DNA of 37,987 nt, from the NCBI GenBank assembly GCA_044867925.1, contig JBIOVV010000064.1, positions 1 through 37,987 of the forward strand, written 5' to 3'. The position numbers were made by a program, and so were the translations under genes. Below are positions 25,937 through 33,451 of the stretch, in pieces. The notes below the pieces were generated by a model, which worked only from the letters and a program-made list of their open reading frames with translations, did not search any database and was not told the origin of the DNA. The DNA is from VRUE01 sp044867925 (GTDB taxonomy: Bacteria > Actinomycetota > Thermoleophilia > Solirubrobacterales > 70-9). Position 1 is the first letter of the stretch. Every line of letters begins with the position of its first letter.

Positions 25937-27115
25937 ATGGCCGATCTGCCCGACGCTTCCACCTGCTACGAGCTCCTCGCCCGCATGGCGCTGATCCGCC
26001 GCTTCGAGGAGGAGGCGGGACGGCAGTACCAGCGGGCCAAGGCGGGTGGCTTCCTCCACCTGGCGATCGGCGAGGAGGCGACGATCGTCGGCACCACCTC
26101 GGTGATGCGCGAGGAGGACTACCTGATCGGCACCTACCGCACGCACGGCCACGCGATCGCCCGCGGCACCGATCCCAAGCGGGTGATGGCCGAGCTCTTC
26201 GGCCGGGTCGACGGGACCAGCGGCGGCCGCGGCGGCTCGATGCACATCTTCGACGCCGAGCGGCGCTTCATGGGCGGCTACGGGATCGTCGGCGGCAACC
26301 TGCCGATCGCGGCCGGCCTGGCGCTCTCCTCCGACTTCAAGGGCGAGGACGCGGTCACCGTCTGCATGTTCGGCGACGGCGCCTCCAATGCCGGCAACTT
26401 CGGCGAGACGATGAACCTGGCGGCGCTCTGGAGCCTGCCGGTTCTATTCCTGGTCGAGAACAACCTCTACGGCATGGGCACCTCGGTCGAGCGCCACTCC
26501 GCCCAGACCGACCTCTCGAAGAAGGCGGAGGGCTACGGGATCCCCGGCCGGCGCATCGACGGCATGGACGTGCTCGCGGTGCGCGAGAGCGTCGCCGAGG
26601 GGATTCGGCTGGCGCGCGAGGAGCGCCGCCCGACCCTGCTCGAGGCCTTCACCTACCGCTACCGCGGCCACTCCGCCGCCGACCCCGAGGTCTACCGCGA
26701 GCGCGAGGAGGTCGAGGAGTGGCAGGAGAAGGACCCGATCGAGAGCTTCTCGCGGCGCTGCATCGAGGCCGGAGTGCTGGGCGAGCGCGAGTCGCAGGAG
26801 GTGCGCGAGAAGGCCGAGGAGACAGTGCTGGCCGCGGTCGAGTTCGCCGACGCCTCGCCCGAGCCCGCCCTCGACACGCTCTACGAGAGCCTCTACGTGC
26901 TCGGCGACGACGCCGGCTGGTACGCGGTCGACGAGCGCAGCCCCGAGCCGCATCGCGGCGAGCGCGAGGAGAGCATGCCGGCGGCGGCGCGCGAGCTGGC
27001 CGAAGCCGGCGCCGCCTACGCCGGGCAGTCCGACGGGCCGCGCCCCAACCCGGCGACCCATGGGGACGCCCAGGAGGGCACCGAGCCCGAGGTCGCCGAA
27101 GAGGTGGAGGACTGA
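25937..27115 (+). CDS. pdhA: Pyruvate dehydrogenase E1 component, alpha subunit
   Basis: Thiamin-diphosphate-dependent decarboxylase subunit, 392 residues. The thiamin motif is GDGASNAGNF (146-155) to VENNLYGM (173-180). YRTHGHAIARGTDP and TYRYRGHSAADPEVYR are typical of branched/pyruvate E1-alpha. Compared with the family it has a tail of about 50 residues (from about 345) that is acidic and low-complexity; it may be disordered. ATG 25937 is chosen although the frame is open further upstream inside the DsbA gene. The TGA stop overlaps pdhB ATG. E1 of a branched-chain or acetoin complex is an alternative; the neighbouring E2 and lipoate genes favour a 2-oxoacid dehydrogenase in any case. Confidence 0.93.
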   Translation: MADLPDASTCYELLARMALIRRFEEEAGRQYQRAKAGGFLHLAIGEEATIVGTTSVMREEDYLIGTYRTHGHAIARGTDPKRVMAELFGRVDGTSGGRGGSMHIFDAERRFMGGYGIVGGNLPIAAGLALSSDFKGEDAVTVCMFGDGASNAGNFGETMNLAALWSLPVLFLVENNLYGMGTSVERHSAQTDLSKKAEGYGIPGRRIDGMDVLAVRESVAEGIRLAREERRPTLLEAFTYRYRGHSAADPEVYREREEVEEWQEKDPIESFSRRCIEAGVLGERESQEVREKAEETVLAAVEFADASPEPALDTLYESLYVLGDDAGWYAVDERSPEPHRGEREESMPAAARELAEAGAAYAGQSDGPRPNPATHGDAQEGTEPEVAEEVED

Positions 27116-28104
27116 TGGCGACCCTGCGGATGCGCGAGGCGCTGCGCGACGCGATGGCGGAGGAGATGCGCCGCGACGAGGCGGTGCTGGTGATGGGCGA
27201 GGACGTCGGCGTCTTCCAGGGGGCGTTCAAGGTGACCGAAGGCCTGCTCGACGAGTTCGGCGAGCGGCGCGTGCGCGACACGCCGATCTCCGAGAACACG
27301 ATCGTCGGCGCCGGGGTGGGCGCGGCGATGGGCGGCCTGCGGCCGATCGTCGAGCTGATGACGGTCAACTTCTCGCTGCTGGCGCTGGACCAGATCGTCA
27401 ACCACGCCGCCGCGATCCCCTACATGTTCAACGGCCAGGCGCGGGTGCCGATGGTGGTGCGGATGCCGGGCGGCGGCGGGCACCAGCTCGGACCGACCCA
27501 CTCGCACAGCTTCGAGGCGCTCTTCCTGCAGGTGCCGGGGCTGCTCGTCGCCTGCCCCTCGACGCCCGCCGACGGCAAGGCGCTGCTGAAGGCGGCGATC
27601 CGCGACGACAACCCGGTGATCTTCATCGAGCACGAGAGCCTCTACGGCACTCGCGGCGAGGTCGCCGACGACGGCGATGAGATGCTGCGCTTCGGCGAGG
27701 CGGCGGTGCGCCGCGAGGGCGGTGACGTGACGATCGTCGGCATCCTCAAGATGGCCCACGTCGCCGAGGAAGCGGCGCAGACGCTGGCTCATGAGCACGG
27801 CGTCGAGGCCGAGGTGATCGACCCGCGCACCCTGCGCCCACTCGACCTCGACACGATCCTCGAGTCGGTCCGCAAGACGAACCGGGCGGTGATCGTCGAG
27901 GAGGGCTGGCCGCACGGCGGCGTCGGCGCCAACCTGGCGACGCTGATCACCGAGCAGGCCTTCGATCACCTCGACGCGCCGGTGCAGCGGGTGACCGGGG
28001 CCGACGTGCACATGCCGTACTCGCGACGGCTGGAGCAGGCGGCGATTCCGCATGAGGAGCACGTGGTGAGTGCGGCACTGGCGGCATTGGAGGGATCGAT
28101 CTAA
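27115..28104 (+). CDS. pdhB: Pyruvate dehydrogenase E1 component, beta subunit
   Basis: Transketolase-like subunit, 329 residues. Family markers: GEDVGVFQGAFKVTEGL, DTPISENTIVGAGVGAAMGG, RMPGGGGHQLGPTHSHSFEA, and the C-terminal domain with VIVEEGWPHGGVGANLA. It forms the alpha2-beta2 E1 with the preceding product and completes the thiamin-diphosphate site. One-base overlaps at both ends (ATGA with pdhA, TAATG with pdhC) show a tight operon. Confidence 0.95.
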   Translation: MATLRMREALRDAMAEEMRRDEAVLVMGEDVGVFQGAFKVTEGLLDEFGERRVRDTPISENTIVGAGVGAAMGGLRPIVELMTVNFSLLALDQIVNHAAAIPYMFNGQARVPMVVRMPGGGGHQLGPTHSHSFEALFLQVPGLLVACPSTPADGKALLKAAIRDDNPVIFIEHESLYGTRGEVADDGDEMLRFGEAAVRREGGDVTIVGILKMAHVAEEAAQTLAHEHGVEAEVIDPRTLRPLDLDTILESVRKTNRAVIVEEGWPHGGVGANLATLITEQAFDHLDAPVQRVTGADVHMPYSRRLEQAAIPHEEHVVSAALAALEGSI

Positions 28105-29462
28105 TGGCCGACGTCGTGATGCCGAGACTGTCCGACTCGATGGAGGAGGGGACGATCCTGCAGTGGCTGAAGCAAGTCGGCGATGAGATCGCCGTAGGTG
28201 ACGAGCTGGTGGAGATCGAGACGGACAAGGCGAACATGGCCTATGAAAGCGACGTGGCAGGGACGCTCGCCGAGATTCTGGTGCAGGAAGGCGAGACGGT
28301 CCCGATCGGCACTCCCATCGCCAGAGTCGGAGATTCGGAAGCGGCCGGGCAAGACGGCGAAGGGACGGAGGAATCAACCGATAGCGACGGGACTGACGGC
28401 TCGGCCGCGGGTCCTGTCGCGGGTGATGGGGGGGCGCTGCGGGCGGGGTCGTCCTCGACCCCCCCATCACCCACGCCACCCGCGGAAGAGGCGATCAACG
28501 CTGCTCCGGCCTCCAACGGAGGCGGCCGTCCAAAGGCGTCCCCGATAGCTCGGCGGCTTGCCAAGGAGAAGGAGCTGGACCTCGCAGAGCTTCAGGGCTC
28601 CGGTCCTGGCGGGCGGATCGTCAAGGCGGACGTGGAGCGGGCGGCGGCTTCCGCGGGTGGCGTGAGCTCGGGGGGGCCGAGAACGGAGGCGAAGCCCCCG
28701 CCCGCAGGCCCCCCCGAGATCGCGACGGGACCCGCGGCCGCGGCGGCTGGTCCCTCGTCCGAAACGGCAAAGGGAACCGTCAGCTACGAAGAGCTGTCGA
28801 AGCTTCAGTCGACTGTGGCGCGGAGGATGTCGGAGTCGAAGGCGACTGCGCCGCACTTCTACCTGGAGGCTGAGGTGGATATGAGCCGGCTGGTCGAGGC
28901 CCGGGCCGAGATCAGAGCTGGAGCAAAAGACGGGGACGTCGTGCCCTCGTTCAACGACATGGTGGTCAAGGCTTGCGCGCTGGCGCTGCGGGAGCATCCG
29001 CGGGCCAACGGGGCTTATCGGGACGGGCGGTTTGAGCTGTATTCGCGGGTCAACGTCGGCGTCGCCGTAGCGGCGCGGGATGCGCTCGTGGTGCCGACGA
29101 TCTTCGACGCGGATCAGAAGAACCTGCGACAGATCGCTGCCGATTCGAGGACGCTGGCGCAGCGGGTTCGGGAGGAGCAGATCACGCCGCCGGAGCTCTC
29201 CGGGGCGACCTTCACCGTTTCGAACCTGGGGATGTTCGGGATCGACAGCTTCGCCGCGGTGATCAACCCGCCGCAGGCCGCGATCCTCGCCGTCGGCGCG
29301 ATCGGCGAGCGCCCCGTCGTCCGCGACGGCCAGACCACCACCGCCCACCTGATGCGCGTAAACCTCGCCTGCGACCACCGCATCCTCTACGGCGCCCCAG
29401 CCGCCGAATTCCTGGCCCGAATCCGGGCCCTCCTCGAAGAGCCCCTCGCCCTAGCCCTCTGA
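28104..29462 (+). CDS. pdhC: Dihydrolipoamide acetyltransferase (E2)
   Basis: Core of the complex, 452 residues. One lipoyl domain (1-75) with Lys42 in EIETDKANMAY; a peripheral-subunit-binding domain (about 144-180, KASPIARRLAKEKELDLAEL, GSGPGGRIVKADV); a catalytic domain from about 228 with ACDHRILYG (His425). The two linkers, about 101-128 and 183-212, are encoded by two copies of a palindromic repeat in opposite orientations; both stay in frame and give Gly/Pro/Ala-rich flexible sequence. A usual E2 linker is also Ala/Pro-rich, so the insertions sit where they do least harm. The lipoyl lysine is the target of the LipB/LipA products encoded downstream. Confidence 0.95.
   Translation: MADVVMPRLSDSMEEGTILQWLKQVGDEIAVGDELVEIETDKANMAYESDVAGTLAEILVQEGETVPIGTPIARVGDSEAAGQDGEGTEESTDSDGTDGSAAGPVAGDGGALRAGSSSTPPSPTPPAEEAINAAPASNGGGRPKASPIARRLAKEKELDLAELQGSGPGGRIVKADVERAAASAGGVSSGGPRTEAKPPPAGPPEIATGPAAAAAGPSSETAKGTVSYEELSKLQSTVARRMSESKATAPHFYLEAEVDMSRLVEARAEIRAGAKDGDVVPSFNDMVVKACALALREHPRANGAYRDGRFELYSRVNVGVAVAARDALVVPTIFDADQKNLRQIAADSRTLAQRVREEQITPPELSGATFTVSNLGMFGIDSFAAVINPPQAAILAVGAIGERPVVRDGQTTTAHLMRVNLACDHRILYGAPAAEFLARIRALLEEPLALAL
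28405..28485 (+). repeat. Palindromic coding-region element, copy A
   Basis: 81 bases inside pdhC. Ends CCGCGGGT and ACCCGCGG form an 8-base terminal inverted repeat; after CCTGTCGC an inner stem GGGTGATGGGGGGG pairs perfectly with CCCCCCCATCACCC over 14 bases around a loop holding TGCGGGCGGGG. Shared with copies B and C: left flank CCGCGGGTCC.GTCGCG, core TGCGGGCGGGG, right flank CGCCACCCGCGG. It encodes part of the first E2 linker. Confidence 0.85.
28651..28737 (-). repeat. Palindromic coding-region element, copy B (inverted)
   Basis: 87 bases inside pdhC, in the opposite orientation to copy A. Read on the minus strand it aligns base for base with copy C (both 87 long), with identical ends and an identical central block from CCTGCGGGCGGGGGCTTCGC onward, but its inner stem is CTCGGGGGGGCC/GGCCCCCCCGAG instead of TGGGGAGGGGCC/GGCCCCTCCCCA. 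Both arms changed together, so pairing is kept. It encodes the second E2 linker. Confidence 0.88.
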
Positions 29463-29463
29463 G

Positions 29464-29510
29464 AGGTGCAACGCTTTGTGGCTCTTTCGGAGCCGAAAAA
29501 CGTTGCACCT
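29464..29510. repeat. Palindromic unit 1 between pdhC and membrane gene
   Basis: AGGTGCAACG (29464-29473) pairs with CGTTGCACCT (29501-29510); inside it GGCTC (29480-29484) pairs with GAGCC (29490-29494) around TTTCG. The right inner arm is followed by GAAAAA. It begins one base after the pdhC stop and may end transcription of one or both convergent genes. Confidence 0.75.
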
Positions 29511-29536
29511 GGTCGGAGCCTCCCAGCCGACCACTG

Positions 29537-29581
29537 GGTGCAACGCTTTGTGGTCTCCCTGGCGCCATAAAACGTTGCACC
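29537..29581. repeat. Palindromic unit 2 between pdhC and membrane gene
   Basis: GGTGCAACG (29537-29545) pairs with CGTTGCACC (29573-29581). The 5' part GGTGCAACGCTTTGTGG is identical to unit 1 and the 3' part AAAACGTTGCACCTG is nearly so, but the inner stem differs (GGCGCC centre). It ends ten bases before the opposite-strand stop. Confidence 0.75.
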
Positions 29582-29591
29582 TGTAAGGGGG

Positions 29592-31301
29592 TCAGCAGGT
29601 CTTGTGGGCGCCGGTGACGGCGTTCCAGGCTCGGCCCAGGGAGAAGTCGGCGGAGACCCTGAGGATGCCGGGGTGCGAGGCGCGGGCGACGGTCCAGTCG
29701 CCATGGCGGAGCAGGCAGCCGGCACCGCGGTCGATCGACCAGTAGGGGGTGAAGTTGACGCGGACGAGGAAGTCGCCGGGCCGGGTGACGTCGAGGCCGA
29801 AGCCTTGGCGGCCGACCCAAAGCGTCTGCGCGGCCGCGCCGGCCATCGGCTCGACCAGCAGCTTGGGATTGCGGACGGCGTAGATCCGCCAGTGGTCCGA
29901 GCTCCAGCGCGGCTCCAGGAAAGACGGCTCGCTGAGGATCAGCCGCCGCTCGGCGACCGAGGAATAGTCGAGCCGGGCGTCGGGCAGGGCGACGTAGGAG
30001 ATCGCGTTGCGGCGCAGCCAGTGGTGGTAGGCGGCCGGCGTGAGCCGGCCCTCGTCGCGATAGAAGATGTCGTCGCGGGTGGTGTCGAGCTGGCGCAGCC
30101 AGCCCCGGGCCAGCTCGAACTGGGTCGCCAGGTAGGCGGACTCCCAGTGGTTGGCGGTCGGCGGCACCTCGACCCGGACGCTGGGCCCGCCGTGGGCGCG
30201 AAGCCACTGGGCCGCGGGCTGGAAGTAGCTGCGCGAGGTCGCCGGATCGCCGACGCTGCGGACGATCTGGCTGACGCTGGCCGTCACCTGCCAGTAGAGG
30301 CCACCGGCCAGGAAGAGCGCCAGGAACCAGGCGGAGACCCGCGGGCGGCGGGCCAGCACCACGGCGGCCAGCACCGGCCCGCCGAAGAGAGCACCGAGGC
30401 GGACCGCGTTGCCGCCCATCGGGTTCGGCACCAGCCAGATCGCGATCGAGACGACGAGGTAGGCGGCGATCGCCAGGCGCAGGTCGCGCTCCTCCTCACC
30501 CAGGCTGCGGGTCACGTACAGGGCCGAGCCGCACCAGAGGGGGATCGCTACGAAGGAGGAGAAGGCGAAGGGGAATTGGCCGGACTCGGGGAAGGCCAGG
30601 TTGGGGATCAGGGTCAGGGCGAGGGCGATGGACGCCGCCCAGAGGGTTGCTGGCCCGCGGGTCCTGTCGCGACTGGGGAGGGGCCTGCGGGCGGGGGCTT
30701 CGCCTCCGTTCTCGGCCCCTCCCCATCCGCGCCACCCGCGGGAGAGGCGGTTGAGGTCGACATTCCCGGCCCAGACGCTCGTGAAGAGAACTCCAGCCAG
30801 GAAGGCCGCCGCGACCGGGCTGGAGAGGGCACAGGCTGCCGCGGCGAGAAGTGCCAGGGTTGAGTGGCGGGTTTGGAGGGCGCGGAGGGAGGCGAGGCCG
30901 AAGGCTACGCCGAGGGCGAAGGTGAGCTGGCCGTCGGCCAGGAGGGTGACCACGCCGGCGGCGAACCAGAGGGTTGCCCAGCGGGCCTGCTCTCCCCAGC
31001 GGTCGCGGACGAGGCGGTCGAAGAGGTAGGAGGAGGAGACGACCGAGACCGCGCCGAGCAGCTGCACGCCTAGCAGCGAGGCGAGCGGCGGGAAGAGGAA
31101 GCTGTAGGTGAGCGTGTAGTGACCGCCGTACCAGCTGCCGTTCCAGATCGAGAGGCCGGCGTGCTGGAAGAGCTCGGCGCGGAAGACCTGGGCGGCCAGG
31201 TCGCCCACCTGGGGGTTCCAAGCCAGCATCGCCAGGGCGAGGAGGGAGCTGAGCGCGACGGCCGGCAGCCAGTCAGCTCTTAGTGCCTTTGACTGGACCA
31301 T
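29592..31301 (-). CDS. Polytopic membrane protein, GT-C-like topology, unknown function
   Basis: A 569-residue integral membrane protein. About ten hydrophobic segments occupy residues 10-400; the first outer loop carries NPQVGDLAAQVFRAELFQHA and WNGSWYGGHYTLTYSFLFPP, a layout like lipid-sugar-dependent glycosyltransferases (acidic residues after the first helix). The last 170 residues form a soluble domain ending in Cys. No specific family can be named. A palindromic element (copy C) is in frame in a cytoplasmic or outer loop near residues 187-216. ATG 31301 (MVQSKAL) is chosen; ATG 31337 would lie only 11 bases from the divergent lipB start. Confidence 0.7.
   Translation of the reverse strand: MVQSKALRADWLPAVALSSLLALAMLAWNPQVGDLAAQVFRAELFQHAGLSIWNGSWYGGHYTLTYSFLFPPLASLLGVQLLGAVSVVSSSYLFDRLVRDRWGEQARWATLWFAAGVVTLLADGQLTFALGVAFGLASLRALQTRHSTLALLAAAACALSSPVAAAFLAGVLFTSVWAGNVDLNRLSRGWRGWGGAENGGEAPARRPLPSRDRTRGPATLWAASIALALTLIPNLAFPESGQFPFAFSSFVAIPLWCGSALYVTRSLGEEERDLRLAIAAYLVVSIAIWLVPNPMGGNAVRLGALFGGPVLAAVVLARRPRVSAWFLALFLAGGLYWQVTASVSQIVRSVGDPATSRSYFQPAAQWLRAHGGPSVRVEVPPTANHWESAYLATQFELARGWLRQLDTTRDDIFYRDEGRLTPAAYHHWLRRNAISYVALPDARLDYSSVAERRLILSEPSFLEPRWSSDHWRIYAVRNPKLLVEPMAGAAAQTLWVGRQGFGLDVTRPGDFLVRVNFTPYWSIDRGAGCLLRHGDWTVARASHPGILRVSADFSLGRAWNAVTGAHKTC
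30655..30741 (+). repeat. Palindromic coding-region element, copy C
   Basis: 87 bases inside the polytopic membrane gene, read there on the minus strand as an Arg/Gly/Pro-rich loop (RGWRGWGGAENGG, then APARRPLPSRDRTRGP). Terminal repeats CCGCGGGT/ACCCGCGG and a perfect 12-base inner stem TGGGGAGGGGCC/GGCCCCTCCCCA. It is closest to copy B. Confidence 0.88.
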
Positions 31302-31348
31302 GGGGAGCGGCGCAAAGGATAGAGCGGCGCCGTGCAACGATTTCGAGG

Positions 31349-32125
31349 ATGAACGCCGAAGTCCTCGTCGTCCGCTGCGGCCTCGTCCCCTACGACGAGG
31401 CGCTCGTCGCCCAGCGCTGGCTGCGCGACGCGCGCGAGGACGGCTCGATCCCCGACGTGCTGCTGCTGCTCGAGCACCCGCCTGTCTACACGCGCGGCCG
31501 CCGCTCGACGCCGGAGGAGCTGCCGATGGCGGACGAGTGGTACGCGGTGCAGGGGATCGAGCTGCGCGACACCGACCGCGGCGGGCGGGTCACCTACCAC
31601 GGGCCGGGCCAACTGGTCGCCTATCCGATCGTCGACCTGCGCCCCTATGGCGACGACGTCCACGAGTACGTGCGGAGGCTCGAGCGGGTGGCGATCTCGG
31701 CGCTCGGGGAGCACAGCGTCGCCGCCCAGACGATCGAGGGCCTGACCGGGGTCTGGACGCAGGGCGAGCCGCCGGGATCCGGCGCCGCCGGGGCCGAGAG
31801 CGTGCAACGGTCCGACGGGATCGGCCCGCCGGCACGCGAGGCCCGCAAGATCGGCTCGATCGGCGTCCACGTCAGCCGCGGCATCACCACGCATGGCCTC
31901 TCGGTCAACGTCAGCAACGACCTGCAGCCGTTCGAGTGGGTGGTGCCCTGCGGGATCGAGGGCTGCCAGGCCAGCTCGCTCAGCCGCGAGACGGGCAGCG
32001 AGCAGGAGCTGGCGCCGTTCGCCGACACGGTCGCGGCCCGCTACGCCGAGGTCTACGAGCGCGAGCCCGGCGCCGCCAGCCCGGCGGAGCTGGGCCTCGA
32101 TAACGCTAGGCTCGGCGTCGCATGA
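31349..32125 (+). CDS. lipB: Octanoyl-[acyl carrier protein] transferase LipB
   Basis: Moves octanoyl from acyl carrier protein to lipoyl domains such as the pdhC product; 258 residues from ATG 31349. Motifs: LEHPPVYTRGRRS (41-53), RGGRVTYHGPGQLVAYPI (77-94), ARKIGSIGVHVSRGITTHG with catalytic Lys167, and VPCGI with catalytic Cys201. Between GVW and the Lys there is an insertion of about 26 residues (138-163, Gly/Pro-rich) not usual in LipB. The frame is open to 31283, but the conserved family start and the divergent gene favour 31349. It overlaps lipA by four bases (ATGA). Confidence 0.94.
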   Translation: MNAEVLVVRCGLVPYDEALVAQRWLRDAREDGSIPDVLLLLEHPPVYTRGRRSTPEELPMADEWYAVQGIELRDTDRGGRVTYHGPGQLVAYPIVDLRPYGDDVHEYVRRLERVAISALGEHSVAAQTIEGLTGVWTQGEPPGSGAAGAESVQRSDGIGPPAREARKIGSIGVHVSRGITTHGLSVNVSNDLQPFEWVVPCGIEGCQASSLSRETGSEQELAPFADTVAARYAEVYEREPGAASPAELGLDNARLGVA

Positions 32126-33147
32126 GCCAGTCGACCACCGACCGAGGCGCGGCCCCCGAGCAGCTGAACGGGGCGGCCTCGAAAACTGCCGGCGTCGCGG
32201 AGCGCGTCCACGTCACCCGCTCCCGCGCCAAGCCGGGCGGGACCGCGGCGGACAGCGCCGACACCGTCCCCTTCCGCCGCGCCCGCAAGCCGCCCTGGCT
32301 GAAGGTGCCGGCGCCGGGCGGCCCGACCTACCGGCGGCTGAAGTCGATGATCGGCAGCGACAACCTGCACACGGTCTGCGAGGAGGCCAACTGCCCCAAC
32401 GTCGGCGAGTGCTGGGAGCGCGGCACCGCCACCTTCATGATCCTCGGCGACGTCTGCACCCGGCGCTGCGGCTTCTGCAACGTGAAGACGGGGGTGCCGA
32501 CCTGGCACGACCCGCTGGAGCCGCTGCGCGTCGCCAACCAGGTGAAGAAGATGGGCCTGCGCCACGCGGTCGTCACCTCGGTCGACCGCGACGACCTGCC
32601 CGACTACGGGGCGAGCGCCTTCGTCGGCGTGATCCGCTCGATCCGCATGCGGGCGCCGGGCTGCAAGGTCGAGATCCTCACGCCCGACTTCCGCGGCCAG
32701 GAGATGCCGCTGGCCAAGGTGATCCATGAGCGCCCCGACGTCTTCAACCACAACGTCGAGACGGTGCCGCGGCTCTACCCGGTGGCGCGGCGCGGCTCCA
32801 AGTTCCTGCGCTCGGCGCGGGTGCTGAAGATGGCGAAGGAGATGGGCGGCCCCGACGTGGTCACCAAGTCGGGGCTGATGGTCGGTCTCGGCGAGTCCTT
32901 CGAGGAGATGGTCGAGACCTTCGGCATCCTGCGCGAGCACCGCGTCCAGGTGCTGACCGTGGGCCAGTACCTGCGGCCGACCGAGAACCACCTGCCGGTG
33001 GTGCGCTACTGGCACCCGGACGAGTTCGCGGCGCTGGAGAAGGCGGCGTACGATCTCGGCTTCGAGTCGGTCGCCTCGGGCCCGTTGGTGCGGTCGAGCT
33101 ACCACGCCGACCAGAACTTGCCCGAGCGGGCGCTGGCTGCTCCCTAA
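32122..33147 (+). CDS. lipA: Lipoyl synthase LipA
   Basis: Radical SAM enzyme inserting two sulfurs into octanoyl-lipoyl domains; 341 residues. The auxiliary cluster ligands are Cys86, Cys91 and Cys97 (CEEANCPNVGEC); the SAM cluster is Cys112, Cys116 and Cys119 (CTRRCGFC). The C-terminal SSYHAD carries the conserved Ser that binds the auxiliary cluster. Residues 1-55 are a charged N-terminal extension before the conserved PPWLKVPAP. Besides coupling to lipB, a TAGGCT box (32107-32112) within lipB lies 9 bases before the ATG and could give an independent start. Its stop overlaps the PqqD-like stop (CTAA, 33144-33147). Confidence 0.96.
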   Translation: MSQSTTDRGAAPEQLNGAASKTAGVAERVHVTRSRAKPGGTAADSADTVPFRRARKPPWLKVPAPGGPTYRRLKSMIGSDNLHTVCEEANCPNVGECWERGTATFMILGDVCTRRCGFCNVKTGVPTWHDPLEPLRVANQVKKMGLRHAVVTSVDRDDLPDYGASAFVGVIRSIRMRAPGCKVEILTPDFRGQEMPLAKVIHERPDVFNHNVETVPRLYPVARRGSKFLRSARVLKMAKEMGGPDVVTKSGLMVGLGESFEEMVETFGILREHRVQVLTVGQYLRPTENHLPVVRYWHPDEFAALEKAAYDLGFESVASGPLVRSSYHADQNLPERALAAP

Positions 33148-33431
33148 CTCGCGGCGAGCAATTCTCGGCGAGACATCTCGCGGGCGAAGGCGACGACGTC
33201 GCCGAGTGCGCGACCCTCGTCGATCTCGAATCGCTCGGCCAGCCCGCTGGCAAGCTCGCCGACCCGGCGCGGCTGCTCCAGCTGCTCCCAGATCCAGGCG
33301 CCGGTGGAGTTGAGGCGCACCGCGGTGCCGGCATCGACGTCGAGCAGCACGGTCTCCTCAGGCAGGTCGCCGTGCACGGCGCGCTCGGTGCGCTGCAGCG
33401 TGGTGCCGGCTTCGATCTTCATTCCCTCCAC
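33144..33431 (-). CDS. PqqD-like RiPP recognition protein
   Basis: A 95-residue stand-alone PqqD-fold protein (RiPP recognition element). The pattern LPEETVLLDVDAGTAVRLNS then TGAWIWEQL (23-51), followed by VGELASGLAERFEIDEG and REMSRRELL, is typical of the family. Such proteins bind the leader of a precursor peptide and present it to the modifying enzyme. It is divergent from the HPr-kinase-like gene and, with the precursor peptides and radical SAM gene, makes a likely RiPP cluster. GTG 33431 lies 7 bases behind a TAGGGT box; an ATG three codons later has an SD-like GGAGGG but too close to it. Confidence 0.87.
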   Translation of the reverse strand: MEGMKIEAGTTLQRTERAVHGDLPEETVLLDVDAGTAVRLNSTGAWIWEQLEQPRRVGELASGLAERFEIDEGRALGDVVAFAREMSRRELLAAS

Positions 33432-33437
33432 GATCCA

Positions 33438-33444
33438 TACCCTA
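33438..33444. promoter_or_regulatory. Overlapping divergent -10 boxes of the RiPP cluster
   Basis: Seven bases, TACCCTA, contain TACCCT on the plus strand (33438-33443; 8 bases before the ATG of the HPr-kinase-like gene) and TAGGGT on the minus strand (33444-33439; 7 bases before the PqqD GTG). The intergenic space is only 20 bases. Both genes should be leaderless and compete for one polymerase site. Confidence 0.5.
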
Positions 33445-33451
33445 AGACCGC

